Below, piece after piece: positions 25,602 to 33,957 of a stretch of DNA of 64,000 bases (position 1 is its first letter; each line of letters starts with the position of its first letter). The notes below the pieces were generated by a model, which did no database searches, was not told where the DNA came from, and saw only the letters and a program-made list of their open reading frames with translations. A program made the translations under genes and the position numbers. Origin of the DNA: JBBQVS01 sp964250805 (GTDB lineage Bacteria > Chloroflexota > Ktedonobacteria > Ktedonobacterales > Ktedonobacteraceae); NCBI GenBank assembly GCA_964250805.1, contig CAXUHG010000001.1, forward strand, positions 62,001 to 126,000, in the 5' to 3' direction.

Positions 25602-25633
25602 AGCAACAGCATTGCTATTTAGCAACATTGTTA
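25602..25633 (-). promoter_or_regulatory. Twin palindromes upstream of the SDR gene, candidate TetR operator
   Basis: AGCAA(25602-25606)...TTGCT(25612-25616) and the related TAGCAACATTGTTA (25620-25633) stand side by side, just downstream of a TATACT box (minus strand, 25641-25636). Operators here would block transcription start of the SDR gene. The adjacent TetR gene is the likely binder; inferred from position and symmetry. Confidence 0.5.
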
Positions 25634-25688
25634 CCAGTATAAAAAAACAAGCTACGATACAACAAACAGACAAGCATGAAAGATGTTA

Positions 25689-26336
25689 TTATGAAGATGT
25701 GTTGGGAATGAGCGACGAAACAACCGCATGCCGTACACGATTAAATACATCCTCGGCCTCTTCAGGTGTCGTAAAATGCCCTAGCAGTCGCAGACTTGCA
25801 ACACCGTGTATAGATGCCCAAAGCGTTTTAGCGATAGTTTCCACGTCATCTTTCGCAAGCATACCTCGATCCATATATTGCAGTAAGGCTTTGTTAAAAG
25901 TCTCAAATGCAATTTTCGTCTTATGAATACTTGTATCACAGGGACGAAAGTTTGGAATCGCACCGCCGAACATAACTGAATAAAAACCTGGATTTTCAAG
26001 CGCAAAGTTCCAGTAAGCCCACCCCATAGCACTCAGGTATTCTGTGGGGTCATCTACGAATGGAACACGCGCAAGCGTCTGTTGCAAGCGTTCGCTCCCT
26101 TCAATGTACAACGCATTCGCAACCCCGTCCTTGCCATGAAACATGGTATAAAGGATTTTGGTCGAGCAGTCTAGCTCCTGCGCTATACGACGTACAGTGA
26201 GGGCATCCGGTCCTTCTTGTACTAGGAGACGACTTGCTGTCTCGATGACGTTGCGGCGTAGCAAGTCCCGTCCTTGTTCACGAGCCTGTTTATAGGTAAT
26301 AGGTGCCTTGTTTCTATCTGGTAACGTTGTTTCCAT
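25689..26336 (-). CDS. TetR/AcrR-family regulator with WHG-type C-terminal domain
   Basis: A 215-residue regulator. The N-terminal helix-turn-helix spans about 28-75 (NVIETASRLLVQEGPDALTV, RRIAQELDCSTKILYTMFHG). The ligand domain carries AMGWAYWNFALENPGFYSVM and TLWASIHGVASLRLLGHF, as in WHG-domain TetR proteins. It should repress itself and/or the SDR gene downstream. A consensus promoter places the transcription start at or next to the ATG, so the mRNA may be leaderless; no Shine-Dalgarno site is visible. The inducer is unknown. Confidence 0.88.
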   Translation of the reverse strand: METTLPDRNKAPITYKQAREQGRDLLRRNVIETASRLLVQEGPDALTVRRIAQELDCSTKILYTMFHGKDGVANALYIEGSERLQQTLARVPFVDDPTEYLSAMGWAYWNFALENPGFYSVMFGGAIPNFRPCDTSIHKTKIAFETFNKALLQYMDRGMLAKDDVETIAKTLWASIHGVASLRLLGHFTTPEEAEDVFNRVRHAVVSSLIPNTSS

Positions 26337-26342
26337 ACTCTA

Positions 26343-26371
26343 AGTATACTTATCATCTCTGTCTTTGTCAA
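26343..26371 (-). promoter_or_regulatory. Sigma70-type promoter of the TetR gene
   Basis: TTGACA (26371-26366) and TATACT (26348-26343) with a 17-bp spacer. The interval from the -10 box to the ATG at 26336 is only six bases, so the transcript should begin at or almost at the start codon. Confidence 0.75.
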
Positions 26372-26416
26372 GGCTAAAATTTATTGGGGAAACGGAAACC
26401 GAAAATTCCATTGGGG

Positions 26417-26560
26417 AAACAGGGAGACCGCAAGGGTCTCCCCTACATCTTTCCAGAAACCTGACGTGTAGGGGAGAAAACAGGGAGACCGCAAGGGTCT
26501 CCCCTACATCTTTCCAGAAACCTAACGTGTAGAGGAGACCCTTGCGGTCTCCCTGTTCCT
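26417..26560. repeat. Palindromic element family 2: tandem units plus inverted unit
   Basis: A unit starting CAGGGAGACCGCAAGGGTCT occurs at 26420 and again at 26481 (61-bp period), including the common tail CTACATCTTTCCAGAAACCT. A third, inverted unit ends at 26555, so units two and three form a 75-bp hairpin. Each unit is itself a small hairpin (GGGAGACC-GCAA-GGGTCTCC). A further copy lies at 41940-42009, and a fragment (GACCCTCGCGGTCTCCCTGA) near 31147. Confidence 0.88.
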
Positions 26561-26608
26561 TATGATTATTATGAAATAAGCATTATTCTAAGAAGGGACA
26601 CACTATAT

Positions 26609-27328
26609 ATGCCAATGTCGAAACGCTGTATTCCATATACGCCGCGCAATCATGAACTCAAGGACACGGTTTTCGCGCTCATCACAACCGCTGGCGTACA
26701 ACTACGTGACCAGGACCCTTTCGATCTCGCGGGAGATAATAGCTGGCGCGTTATTCCGGGGGACACGTCAGCCAGTCAATTGATAGCGCGGCATGAACAC
26801 TACGATACTCACGATGCCAATGAAGATATGAATGTCGTCTTTCCGCTTGACCGCCTACGAGAGCTAGCAGACGAAGGCATCATTGGAGGTGTGAGCGATA
26901 AGCATATCGGGTTCATGGGCTACACGCAGCTATTCCGTGACCTCTATGATCGCGCGGCACCAGAGATGGCGAAGGTTCTTCTGCACTCAAAAGCCGATGG
27001 CGTTATTCTCACGGCAGGCTGCCCTCTCTGCCATAGAGTAATGGTAGCGATTGCCCGTGAGGTGGAGATGGTAGGAATACCAACGGTAGTAATCACTGTC
27101 GCTCCTGAACAATCTAAGCAGGCAGGTCCCCCAAGGGCTATTGCGCCCCTTCATTTCAAATTGGGCAATAGTCTTGGCGCACCACACCAGAACAACGTGC
27201 AGCGTCAAGTGTTGCTTGACGCGTTGCGACGCTGGGAGGCACGTGAAGAGCCGGGACATATCTGGGAGGTCGAGTATCCAGAGTATGACAGTAGCGAGTG
27301 GCAACCAATCAATTTGCAAGAGGGATAG
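26609..27328 (+). CDS. GrdB/PrdB-like protein with Cys in place of selenocysteine
   Basis: A 239-residue protein of the glycine/sarcosine/betaine/D-proline reductase selenoprotein B family. Typical segments are LITTAGVQLRDQDPFDLAGD, WRVIPGDTSAS, HYDTHDANEDMNVVFPLDRL, RELADEGIIGG and the redox motif GCPLCHRVM, in which selenoprotein members have Sec at the first Cys. True reductases have more subunits (GrdA, GrdE); none is visible here, so it may act alone on another substrate. ATG codons at 26609 and 26615 are both possible. Confidence 0.75.
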   Translation: MPMSKRCIPYTPRNHELKDTVFALITTAGVQLRDQDPFDLAGDNSWRVIPGDTSASQLIARHEHYDTHDANEDMNVVFPLDRLRELADEGIIGGVSDKHIGFMGYTQLFRDLYDRAAPEMAKVLLHSKADGVILTAGCPLCHRVMVAIAREVEMVGIPTVVITVAPEQSKQAGPPRAIAPLHFKLGNSLGAPHQNNVQRQVLLDALRRWEAREEPGHIWEVEYPEYDSSEWQPINLQEG

Positions 27329-27331
27329 AGA

Positions 27332-27385
27332 CAATAAATACAAAATGAGGAAAAGCGTTCGCTTTTCCTCATTTTGTATTTATTG
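27332..27385. terminator. Perfect hairpin with 26-bp arms, bidirectional terminator
   Basis: CAATAAATACAAAATGAGGA... (27332-27357) is complementary to 27360-27385, with TT at the tip. It separates the convergent GrdB-like and peroxiredoxin genes and begins 3 bp after the first stop. A-rich/T-rich ends give U-tails both ways. Confidence 0.88.
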
Positions 27386-27393
27386 CCTCTCTG

Positions 27394-27879
27394 CTAGAGC
27401 TTGCGTAGAGCCTCGAAGAGGTCTTCGTTGTCGGGCATGTCGCCGACGGCGTGCTGTATCTCGATGTAGCGAATGGTGCCCTGCTTGTCTATGACGAAGA
27501 GTGCGCGTTCAGCCATGCCAGCAGGATGACGCACGCCATAGAGGTCTACAACTTTCCCCTGTGGGTAAAAATCTGAGAGCAGGGGGAACGAAGTGTGCAT
27601 CGACTTTTCCCATGCTTTGAGTGCGAATGGACTGTCCATGCTGATGCTCACAACGTCGGTATCGAAATCCTTGAAGCGACTCAAGTCCGCCTCGTAAGAG
27701 GGGAGTTGCGCGGAACAGGTGCCACTAAAGGCGAAGGGAACGAAGGCAAGGACTATGTTTTTCTTGCCGCGCTCGTCGGCAAGATGCCATTCGTTACCAT
27801 CCTCGGACTTGAGCGTAAAATCTGGTGCGGTATCTCCAACTTTCAACGTCTTTGTCTCAGTACGATTTCTGCTATCCAT
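27394..27879 (-). CDS. Peroxiredoxin (AhpC/TSA, AhpE/Bcp-like)
   Basis: A 161-residue thiol peroxidase. TLKVGDTAPDFTLKSEDGNE leads to the peroxidatic motif FVPFAFSGTCSAQL (conserved Cys with the upstream Thr of the family T.xC motif placed as GTC), followed by DVVSISMDSPFALKAW, FPLLSDFYPQGKV and the conserved Arg region RALFVIDKQGTIRY. No second resolving Cys is obvious, so it may be a one-Cys type. The ATG at 27879 is selected because AGGAAGGA precedes it; a frame extending to 27966 lacks such a site. Confidence 0.9.
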   Translation of the reverse strand: MDSRNRTETKTLKVGDTAPDFTLKSEDGNEWHLADERGKKNIVLAFVPFAFSGTCSAQLPSYEADLSRFKDFDTDVVSISMDSPFALKAWEKSMHTSFPLLSDFYPQGKVVDLYGVRHPAGMAERALFVIDKQGTIRYIEIQHAVGDMPDNEDLFEALRKL

Positions 27880-27991
27880 GATCTTGTATCCTTCCTCAAA
27901 GCGAGATTCGTGCATTCCTAATAGGTGGAGGCGTGAATATCGCGGTTCGTGACTAGCTTTGCTCATCGTTCGTCATGCAGTGTGTGCAAAT

Positions 27992-29512
27992 ATGACCAAA
28001 ACAACAAAGGCACACGAGAAAAAGTGTGCGTCACTCGAAATTCTAGCACCCACCTCGGAAACATGTCAAATTGAGAGGAACACTTCGTTGCTGCAACACG
28101 AACATAGAGAGAATATTCAAAGCATACATCCAATAAAAGAGTTTTTTATCTATCTACAGGAGGCATTTCTTGCGCGCAAAGGTGTAGCCGCATATATACC
28201 TATTACGTTTGTTGTAATTATTATGTTCATTGGAGCATCATGGGAAGTTTTTCTGCCCTATACTGATCCAGCCCGCTATCAATGCTATGCGCTGACATTC
28301 TGGTTCGGTAGCAATGGTACACATCTGTTGCCAGCACAGCAATGCTCTTTTTTACCAAAGGGTACATATCCACCATTTCATATGCTACCGATTGAGTATC
28401 CACCGCTCACGCTGATTCCGTTTTCATTAGCACTGCTAGCTCCTATCTCGTACTATCAACTCGTGTTTGCATTTTTGATGGCACTTAGCGCCGTGTTTGT
28501 CTACTGGCTACTGTTGCGTTATGGACCACGCGGTGCCGGTCTCATTTTCACGCTTTATTTGCTTGGCGGAGCTGTCGCAACTGGACATGTACGTTTTGAC
28601 CTGTTGCCAGCGGCACTCACTCTGATAAGCCTCATTGCAGCGGAGCGACGACACTGGGCAATCGCCTATGTCGCGCTTGCGTTTGGCGTGTTATTGAAGA
28701 TATACCCTATTCTGCTGCTACCCGCTCTATTCATTGCCGAGCAGCACGCGGAAGAGCGTTTGTACATCTTGCCGAAAAATCTAAGTTTGACGACATTACC
28801 ACAACACCTATGGAAAACGGTGCAAGGTATGCATCGCTGGCGTTGGAAGAACTGCTTATTGTTTACGGGCGTTCTTGTTGGGATAACAGGATTTTTCGCG
28901 CTCCTTGACTTCCAGGGGGCGATTATGCAACAGCTTGCCTATTTTGCTGCTCGCCCTGTACAGGTCGAGTCGAGCGGTAGCACGTTGCTCTGGCTTACTA
29001 GAGTATTCGGTGGCATCCCTTTTGGCATCACGAACATGTATGGCTCGATTAACATCACGAATCCGTTCAGTGGCCTTATTTCTTCCATCAGCACAACACT
29101 GTTGATAATCGGCTTTGTGTATTGCCTGTTTATGCAATGGCGTAAAAAGATGGATGTAGTCCAAACCGGTATAGCTCTCATATTCGTATTTATCGCCACT
29201 GGCAAGGTATTTAGCCCACAGTATATTATCTGGCTCATTCCGCTCCTCGGCTATGTCGGAGCCTTCGATCTGTTCTGGTTCTGCTTCTGGGGGCCAGCAG
29301 CCGTGTTGACAACGGTGATCTTCGCCTATTTCTACACGCGCCCAGTTCCTCCTTTGGAGATTCCTATGGTATCAGGTTTCTTTCAGACTGTGGCTATACG
29401 AAACGCATTCTTTGTGATTGTGACGCTAGCCTATCTCTTCAACTGGTTTCATGCACGCGAGCGGCGTCTTCCCGCACGTATGAAGGGAAACGATGCAAGA
29501 CTGATGTTATGA
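27992..29512 (+). CDS. GT87/DUF2029-like polytopic membrane glycosyltransferase
   Basis: A 506-residue membrane protein with about ten to twelve hydrophobic helices. YTDPARYQCYAL lies after the first helix; the conserved block FHMLPIEYPPLTLIPFSLAL has the E-Y-P-P motif of GT-C/GT87 mannosyltransferase-like proteins, and GHVRFDLLPAALTLISLIAA and AFGVLLKIYPILLLPAL (KxYP) are further marks. These enzymes use polyprenyl-phosphate sugars on the outer membrane face. The acceptor is unknown. The start is uncertain, as no ribosome binding site precedes ATG 27992 or TTG 27959. Divergent from peroxiredoxin. Confidence 0.75.
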   Translation: MTKTTKAHEKKCASLEILAPTSETCQIERNTSLLQHEHRENIQSIHPIKEFFIYLQEAFLARKGVAAYIPITFVVIIMFIGASWEVFLPYTDPARYQCYALTFWFGSNGTHLLPAQQCSFLPKGTYPPFHMLPIEYPPLTLIPFSLALLAPISYYQLVFAFLMALSAVFVYWLLLRYGPRGAGLIFTLYLLGGAVATGHVRFDLLPAALTLISLIAAERRHWAIAYVALAFGVLLKIYPILLLPALFIAEQHAEERLYILPKNLSLTTLPQHLWKTVQGMHRWRWKNCLLFTGVLVGITGFFALLDFQGAIMQQLAYFAARPVQVESSGSTLLWLTRVFGGIPFGITNMYGSINITNPFSGLISSISTTLLIIGFVYCLFMQWRKKMDVVQTGIALIFVFIATGKVFSPQYIIWLIPLLGYVGAFDLFWFCFWGPAAVLTTVIFAYFYTRPVPPLEIPMVSGFFQTVAIRNAFFVIVTLAYLFNWFHARERRLPARMKGNDARLML

Positions 29513-29583
29513 AGAAATGCACCCTACTTGCAAGTGAAGTCCTTGCCAAGCATGTTTAAGGGCTATATCAGTATCTATCTCAT

Positions 29584-29664
29584 GCGATAAATCGCGCAAC
29601 GGACGCCGTAAACGTAGTCCCTACAAAGTTTGGTGACGATACAATGCTTGGTGACGATACAATT
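29584..29664. repeat. Half copy of family 1 element and an 18-bp-spaced direct repeat
   Basis: GCGATAAATCGCGCAACGGA through GTAGTCCCTAC (29584-29625) matches the right half of the family 1 element at 23118-23256. Behind it TTGGTGACGATACAAT is present twice (about 29630 and 29649). The left half of the element is missing, so this is a decayed copy. Confidence 0.7.
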
Positions 29665-29666
29665 CG

Positions 29667-30929
29667 TTATGGAGTAATAGGCTCTTCCACAACCTCAATA
29701 CGAGGCTTCGCCTTATGAAACGCATAGGCCAGCAGCACTAGCACGGGCGAGAGTATAATGCTGACCGAGACGAGTGCGGCGCGTAAAGAGAAGATGTTGC
29801 CGATTGCGCCGACGGGCGGACCACCGAGAATTTGACCAAGTGCATCGACTTGACCACGCATCGAAATTACCGTTGCACGTACTTTGGCGTCGATGTTTTG
29901 TGTGAGCCATGTGGTGAAGATTGGCTCGTTCACACGGCGGAAGACGCCGAAACTCAGATAGGCAACGACGGCGAGAAAGAAGTTGCCTGCAAGCGCGAAG
30001 ACGAGAATGCTTACAACTCCTAACGCGTTGAGGCCGAACAACACACGCATGACCAGTTGCTGGTTGTTGAGATTTACGTATCTCCTGACAACCTCTGTCG
30101 CGGCAAGGCTTAGTAATGTTCCCGCTACAGAGAAGAGTCCGAACCAGACAACTGGCTTGAACGACCAGAGGACAGGAAATGTGAAGTTCGCTAGAAAGTG
30201 CGCCGCCGAGAGACGATCAAAGCCTTCGCTATAGAGTCCGTAGAATAGCGCAATCAGCAGTATAGTAATCAACACTGGTCTGCCACGCACGGCTTGTATG
30301 CCATTCCGAAAGGTCGTTCTCATTTGTCGCCATGACTGACGCTCAGCCCTTGGTGTTGGCTGAAAGCCGTTCTCAGGCATAAAGAATATGAGAAAAATGG
30401 CAAGGCCAATGGTGAAGGCACCACCCAGAATAACGGGTAGGTTGAGGCGAATGCTGGCAATGCCAACGCTAACTAATGCGCCAAACAGCCCACCGAGTAA
30501 GCCAATTTGTGAACTGAGGAGAAAGATGCGCCCAACTCGCTCCTCACCCACCTCGTCGGCGATCCATGCCTGTTCCGCACCATCGGCAAGAGTGGCACCA
30601 ATGCCAAAAAGAGCCTGCCCAAGTACGATAGTTGCGAAGAGTGGAATAGAGCCTTCAACGACAAAGCCAATGCCCGTAATGAGCGTGCCGAGAATAACGG
30701 CGAGGCGACGACTATAGACATCCGCAAGTACACCCGTTGGCACCTGACACAGAAAACATACAGTTTCCAGAGCAGTGCCGACAAGCACAAGTTGGAGTGG
30801 ATTGAGTTTCGCAATCTCTAACTGATACACAAGGTTGACCGTGACGATCAACGCAAAAAAGAAGGAACTTGCCCCTGAGTAAATCAGGTATATCGTCGAT
30901 GCGCGAAAGCTCCTATTGAAAGTGAACAT
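29667..30929 (-). CDS. MFS transporter
   Basis: A 420-residue permease with about twelve membrane helices. Loop 2-3 carries the motif GVLADVYSRRLAVILG (family G-x-L-a-D-r-x-G-r-r). The sequence FLCQVPTGVLADVYSRR and ADGAEQAWIADEVGEERVGR resemble sugar- or tetracycline-type MFS drug exporters. The C-terminus ends with a charged tail PRIEVVEEPITP. Substrate unknown. AGGAAAG precedes the ATG. It converges on the GT87-like gene with a decayed repeat between, and is not in an evident operon. Confidence 0.85.
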   Translation of the reverse strand: MFTFNRSFRASTIYLIYSGASSFFFALIVTVNLVYQLEIAKLNPLQLVLVGTALETVCFLCQVPTGVLADVYSRRLAVILGTLITGIGFVVEGSIPLFATIVLGQALFGIGATLADGAEQAWIADEVGEERVGRIFLLSSQIGLLGGLFGALVSVGIASIRLNLPVILGGAFTIGLAIFLIFFMPENGFQPTPRAERQSWRQMRTTFRNGIQAVRGRPVLITILLIALFYGLYSEGFDRLSAAHFLANFTFPVLWSFKPVVWFGLFSVAGTLLSLAATEVVRRYVNLNNQQLVMRVLFGLNALGVVSILVFALAGNFFLAVVAYLSFGVFRRVNEPIFTTWLTQNIDAKVRATVISMRGQVDALGQILGGPPVGAIGNIFSLRAALVSVSIILSPVLVLLAYAFHKAKPRIEVVEEPITP

Positions 30930-31239
30930 AGATTATGCTTTCCTAGAGATTTGAAGCGGTGACGAGCATATAGGCCGTCACTCCACACAGTAGTAATGCG
31001 TGGAGAGCGATACTCTAATAACATTGCTGCACCTCTCTTTCTTTGTTAGGAAAACACTTTTTAATGATGTTCTTGGTAGGGATTATAGCATATCATCATT
31101 CCGTCCTGTCCCCATCTGTCAACGTTCATCTTATCTTAATTGTATTGACCCTCGCGGTCTCCCTGAATTATCTATCAGGTTGTACAATAAGGGAGGTACA
31201 AAAAACCTGCTCTTGCACTTAAACGAAAGGACATATGTA

Positions 31240-31959
31240 TTGGCTTCAACTATACGCGTGACGGTGTGGAACGAATACCGTCACGAACGCAATGACGAAC
31301 AGGTGGCGTCGATTTATCCGAACGGGATGCATACGGTAATTGCAGCGGGACTTCATGACGCTGGTTTTGAGGTACGGACAGCAACACTTGATGAACCTGA
31401 ACATGGCCTCACTGAACCAATTCTGAACGCAACGGATGTACTGGTATGGTGGGGGCATATGGCGCATGCCGAGGTACGCGACGAGGTTGTGGCACGTGTA
31501 CATCAGCGCGTGCTGGATGGTATGGGTCTCGTTGTGTTACATTCGGGGCATTTCTCGAAGATATTTCAGCAATTGATGGGCACGACATGCGACCTGAAAT
31601 GGCGCGAGGGCAACGACTCTGAACGGCTATGGGTGGTTGCTCCTGGTCATCCGATTACGGAGGGGCTGGGCGAGTACATTGACATCGAGCATGAGGAGAT
31701 GTACGGCGAACCCTTTGATGTACCGCCACCAGAAACATTGGTGTTTGTCAGTTGGTTCAGTGGCGGTGAGATTTTTCGTAGCGGCGGCTGTTATACACGT
31801 GGTCGCGGCAAAATCTTTTACTTCCGCCCCGGTCATGAAAGGTTCCCCACATATTATCACAAGGATGTGCAACGTGTAATTGCAAATGCGGCTCATTGGG
31901 CGGCTCCAACGCAAGGGGCACAGAGAGTTTTTGGAAATACGCCAGCACTAGAGAAATGA
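31240..31959 (+). CDS. ThuA-like (trehalose utilisation / glutamine amidotransferase-like) protein
   Basis: A 239-residue soluble protein with the ThuA fold: IRVTVWNEYRHERNDEQV, VLVWWGHMAHAEVRDEVV, GMGLVVLHSGHFSKIFQQLM, ITEGLGEYIDIEHEEMYGEP and GKIFYFRPGHERFPTYYHKD. The WNEYRHE and RPGHE blocks are typical of the subfamily found near sugar catabolism genes. Its reaction is not established. A TTG start at 31240 is chosen because GAAAGGA stands eight bases ahead and the product then has the usual N-terminus; a longer frame from 31000 is spurious. Confidence 0.85.
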   Translation: MASTIRVTVWNEYRHERNDEQVASIYPNGMHTVIAAGLHDAGFEVRTATLDEPEHGLTEPILNATDVLVWWGHMAHAEVRDEVVARVHQRVLDGMGLVVLHSGHFSKIFQQLMGTTCDLKWREGNDSERLWVVAPGHPITEGLGEYIDIEHEEMYGEPFDVPPPETLVFVSWFSGGEIFRSGGCYTRGRGKIFYFRPGHERFPTYYHKDVQRVIANAAHWAAPTQGAQRVFGNTPALEK

Positions 31960-31975
31960 CATCGAGGTCGGCATT

Positions 31976-32117
31976 CTTTCGTAGGGACCAGATTTATCGC
32001 GTCCGAGGCGTGATTTATCACGCGAGTTCATGTCTGGAACGGCTTGTAAACAGGGTTTGCAAAGATTTCGCTCAATAAATTGAGCCTCGGACGCGATAAA
32101 TCAGGTCCCTACGAAAG
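31976..32117. repeat. Dispersed palindromic element, family 1, best copy
   Basis: Terminal arms 31976-32009 and 32084-32117 (CTTTCGTAGGGACCAGATTT...) pair over 34 bases with one mismatch. The centre has two further small hairpins: GCGTGATTTATCACGC (32008-32023) and GCTCAATAAATTGAGC. The whole could fold as a cloverleaf. It lies between the ThuA-like and aldehyde dehydrogenase genes. Confidence 0.9.
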
Positions 32118-32137
32118 CAATCAATGGAGGTACATTT

Positions 32138-33883
32138 ATGTCAGTCAGTACACGCGAGGGTTCACCACAGTTTCCAACGGTAGCGAGCAGCGTTCAGGCA
32201 TCGGCACATGAGACAATGGATGCGGCAATTCAGGTGTTACAGGAGCATAAAAAGGACTGGGTTGTCTTTACGTTGCGCGAACGTATTGCGCTCATCGACG
32301 AACTTATTCAGGATTTTTTCGCAATTAGCCAGCATTGGGTAGATGCAGGTCAAAAGGCCAAAGGAACAGCCGAGATTGCGCCGGGGGAAGAATGGTTGGC
32401 GGGCGTGTATCCAGTGATTAAGAACTTGCGTCAGTTGCGTCAATCGCTGTTAGATATTGAGATGAACGGGCACCCGAAAATTCCAGGCGAGGTCAAGACG
32501 CTTCCTAATGGACAGGTGGTCGCGCCGGTGTTTCCCTTAACGACCTATGACCGTATCGTCTTCACAGGCGTCACGGCAGAAATCTGGATGGAGCCAGGAG
32601 TTACAGCGGAGGAGTTATCGCAGACACAGGCAACAATCTATAGAGATACTCGACACGATGGCAAGGTCGCGCTGGTACTTGGTGCTGGCAATGTTGCGAG
32701 CATCGGTCCAATGGATATCTTCAATAAGCTCTTTCTTGAAGATCAGGTGGTTATCATCAAGATGAATCCCGTCAACGCCTATGTCGGTCCACTGATGGAA
32801 GAGGCTTTTCGTAGCTTGGTCGAGAAAGGGTTTCTGCGTGTAGTGTACGGTGGAGCGGCGGAAGGTGCCTACCTCTGTAATCATGCAGGTGTGGATGAAA
32901 TTCATATTACGGGTTCGGACAAAACGTTCGACGCGATTGTCTTTGGCACAGGAACCGAGGGGGCGGCGCGTAAGGCTGAAAATCGACCGTTGTTGACGAA
33001 GCGCATTACGGGCGAGCTTGGCAATGTGAGTCCAGTGATTGTTGTACCCGGAGAGTGGAGCAACAGCGACCTTGCCTATCAAGCTGAGCATATCGTGTCG
33101 ATGCTGACAAATAACGCAGGCTTCAATTGTAATGCGACACGCGTTGTTATTATGCATAAAGAATGGAAACAGTGTGAACAGCTTGTGCAGAAGATACGCG
33201 ATATTCTGAAGAAGGTTCCGACGCGCCCTTCATACTATCCAGGGGCGCAAGATCGCCAGAAGATGTTTGTGGCGCAACATTCCGATGCAGAAGAGTTTGG
33301 TACAGCTAACGCGCAAGAACTTCCGTGGACATTCATTCCAGATGTCGATGCACAGCATACAGACGATGTGTGCTTTACAACGGAGGCATTCTGTGGTCTC
33401 TTCGCTGAGACTGCACTAGAGGCGGCAAGCGTTGTCGAGTATATTGATAAAGCAGTTGCGTTCGCAAACGACGATTTGTGGGGTACGCTGAATGCAACGG
33501 TGCTAGTACATCCTACATCGCTGAAAGACCCAGTGATTGGTGAGGCTATTGAGCGAGCTATCACGAATTTGCGCTATGGCTCAATCGGCCTCAACTACTG
33601 GGCTGGCACCAGTTACGCTCTCTGCTCGACCACATGGGGAGCCTTCCCCGGTCATCCTCTCAACGACATTCAGTCGGGCAACGGCGTTGTGCATAACACG
33701 CTTATGTTCTCGCGTCCACAGAAAAGCGTGCTACGGGCACCATTCCGCAGTACTCCGACGCCACCCTGGTTCGCAACGCGTAGCAAAACGGCGGCAAAGG
33801 TGTTTCCAAAGCTGGTAGACCTTGAGGCGAATCCGTCACCATTGAAGGTGCCAGGGATTTTGTTGGCTGCACTTCTTGGCTAA
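32138..33883 (+). CDS. Aldehyde dehydrogenase family protein
   Basis: A 581-residue protein, about 80-100 longer than usual ALDHs. Visible are the Rossmann region VALVLGAGNVASIGPMDIFN, IIKMNPVNAYVGPLMEEAF, HITGSDKTFDAIVFG, the Glu loop TGELGNVSPVIVV and the catalytic Cys region NNAGFNCNATR. Late in the sequence come FTTEAFCGLFAETAL and YGSIGLNYWAGTSYALCSTT. It should oxidise an aldehyde, or form/reduce an acyl derivative, with NAD(P); the substrate is unknown. A strong GGAGG site precedes the ATG. Co-oriented with ThuA-like gene but separated by the repeat. Confidence 0.85.
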   Translation: MSVSTREGSPQFPTVASSVQASAHETMDAAIQVLQEHKKDWVVFTLRERIALIDELIQDFFAISQHWVDAGQKAKGTAEIAPGEEWLAGVYPVIKNLRQLRQSLLDIEMNGHPKIPGEVKTLPNGQVVAPVFPLTTYDRIVFTGVTAEIWMEPGVTAEELSQTQATIYRDTRHDGKVALVLGAGNVASIGPMDIFNKLFLEDQVVIIKMNPVNAYVGPLMEEAFRSLVEKGFLRVVYGGAAEGAYLCNHAGVDEIHITGSDKTFDAIVFGTGTEGAARKAENRPLLTKRITGELGNVSPVIVVPGEWSNSDLAYQAEHIVSMLTNNAGFNCNATRVVIMHKEWKQCEQLVQKIRDILKKVPTRPSYYPGAQDRQKMFVAQHSDAEEFGTANAQELPWTFIPDVDAQHTDDVCFTTEAFCGLFAETALEAASVVEYIDKAVAFANDDLWGTLNATVLVHPTSLKDPVIGEAIERAITNLRYGSIGLNYWAGTSYALCSTTWGAFPGHPLNDIQSGNGVVHNTLMFSRPQKSVLRAPFRSTPTPPWFATRSKTAAKVFPKLVDLEANPSPLKVPGILLAALLG

Positions 33884-33957
33884 CATGGTGAAACAAAAAG
33901 TAGAGAAATGAGACATATCACTACGCCTCATTTCTCTACTTTTTGTTTCACCATGTT
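33882..33957. terminator. Perfect hairpin with 31-bp arms, bidirectional terminator
   Basis: AACATGGTGAAACAAAAAGT... (33882-33912) is exactly complementary to 33927-33957 with a 14-base loop. It overlaps the TAA of the aldehyde dehydrogenase gene and touches the stop of the small membrane-protein gene on the other strand. Confidence 0.88.

Noticed and set aside
26417..26560. Tandem repeat considered as a CRISPR array
   Set aside because: Only two direct units plus one inverted, no uniform spacers and no cas genes nearby.
31000..31239. 80-residue extension of the ThuA-like protein
   Set aside because: Sequence unlike the family and no ribosome site; the TTG at 31240 has a good site and gives the normal domain start.
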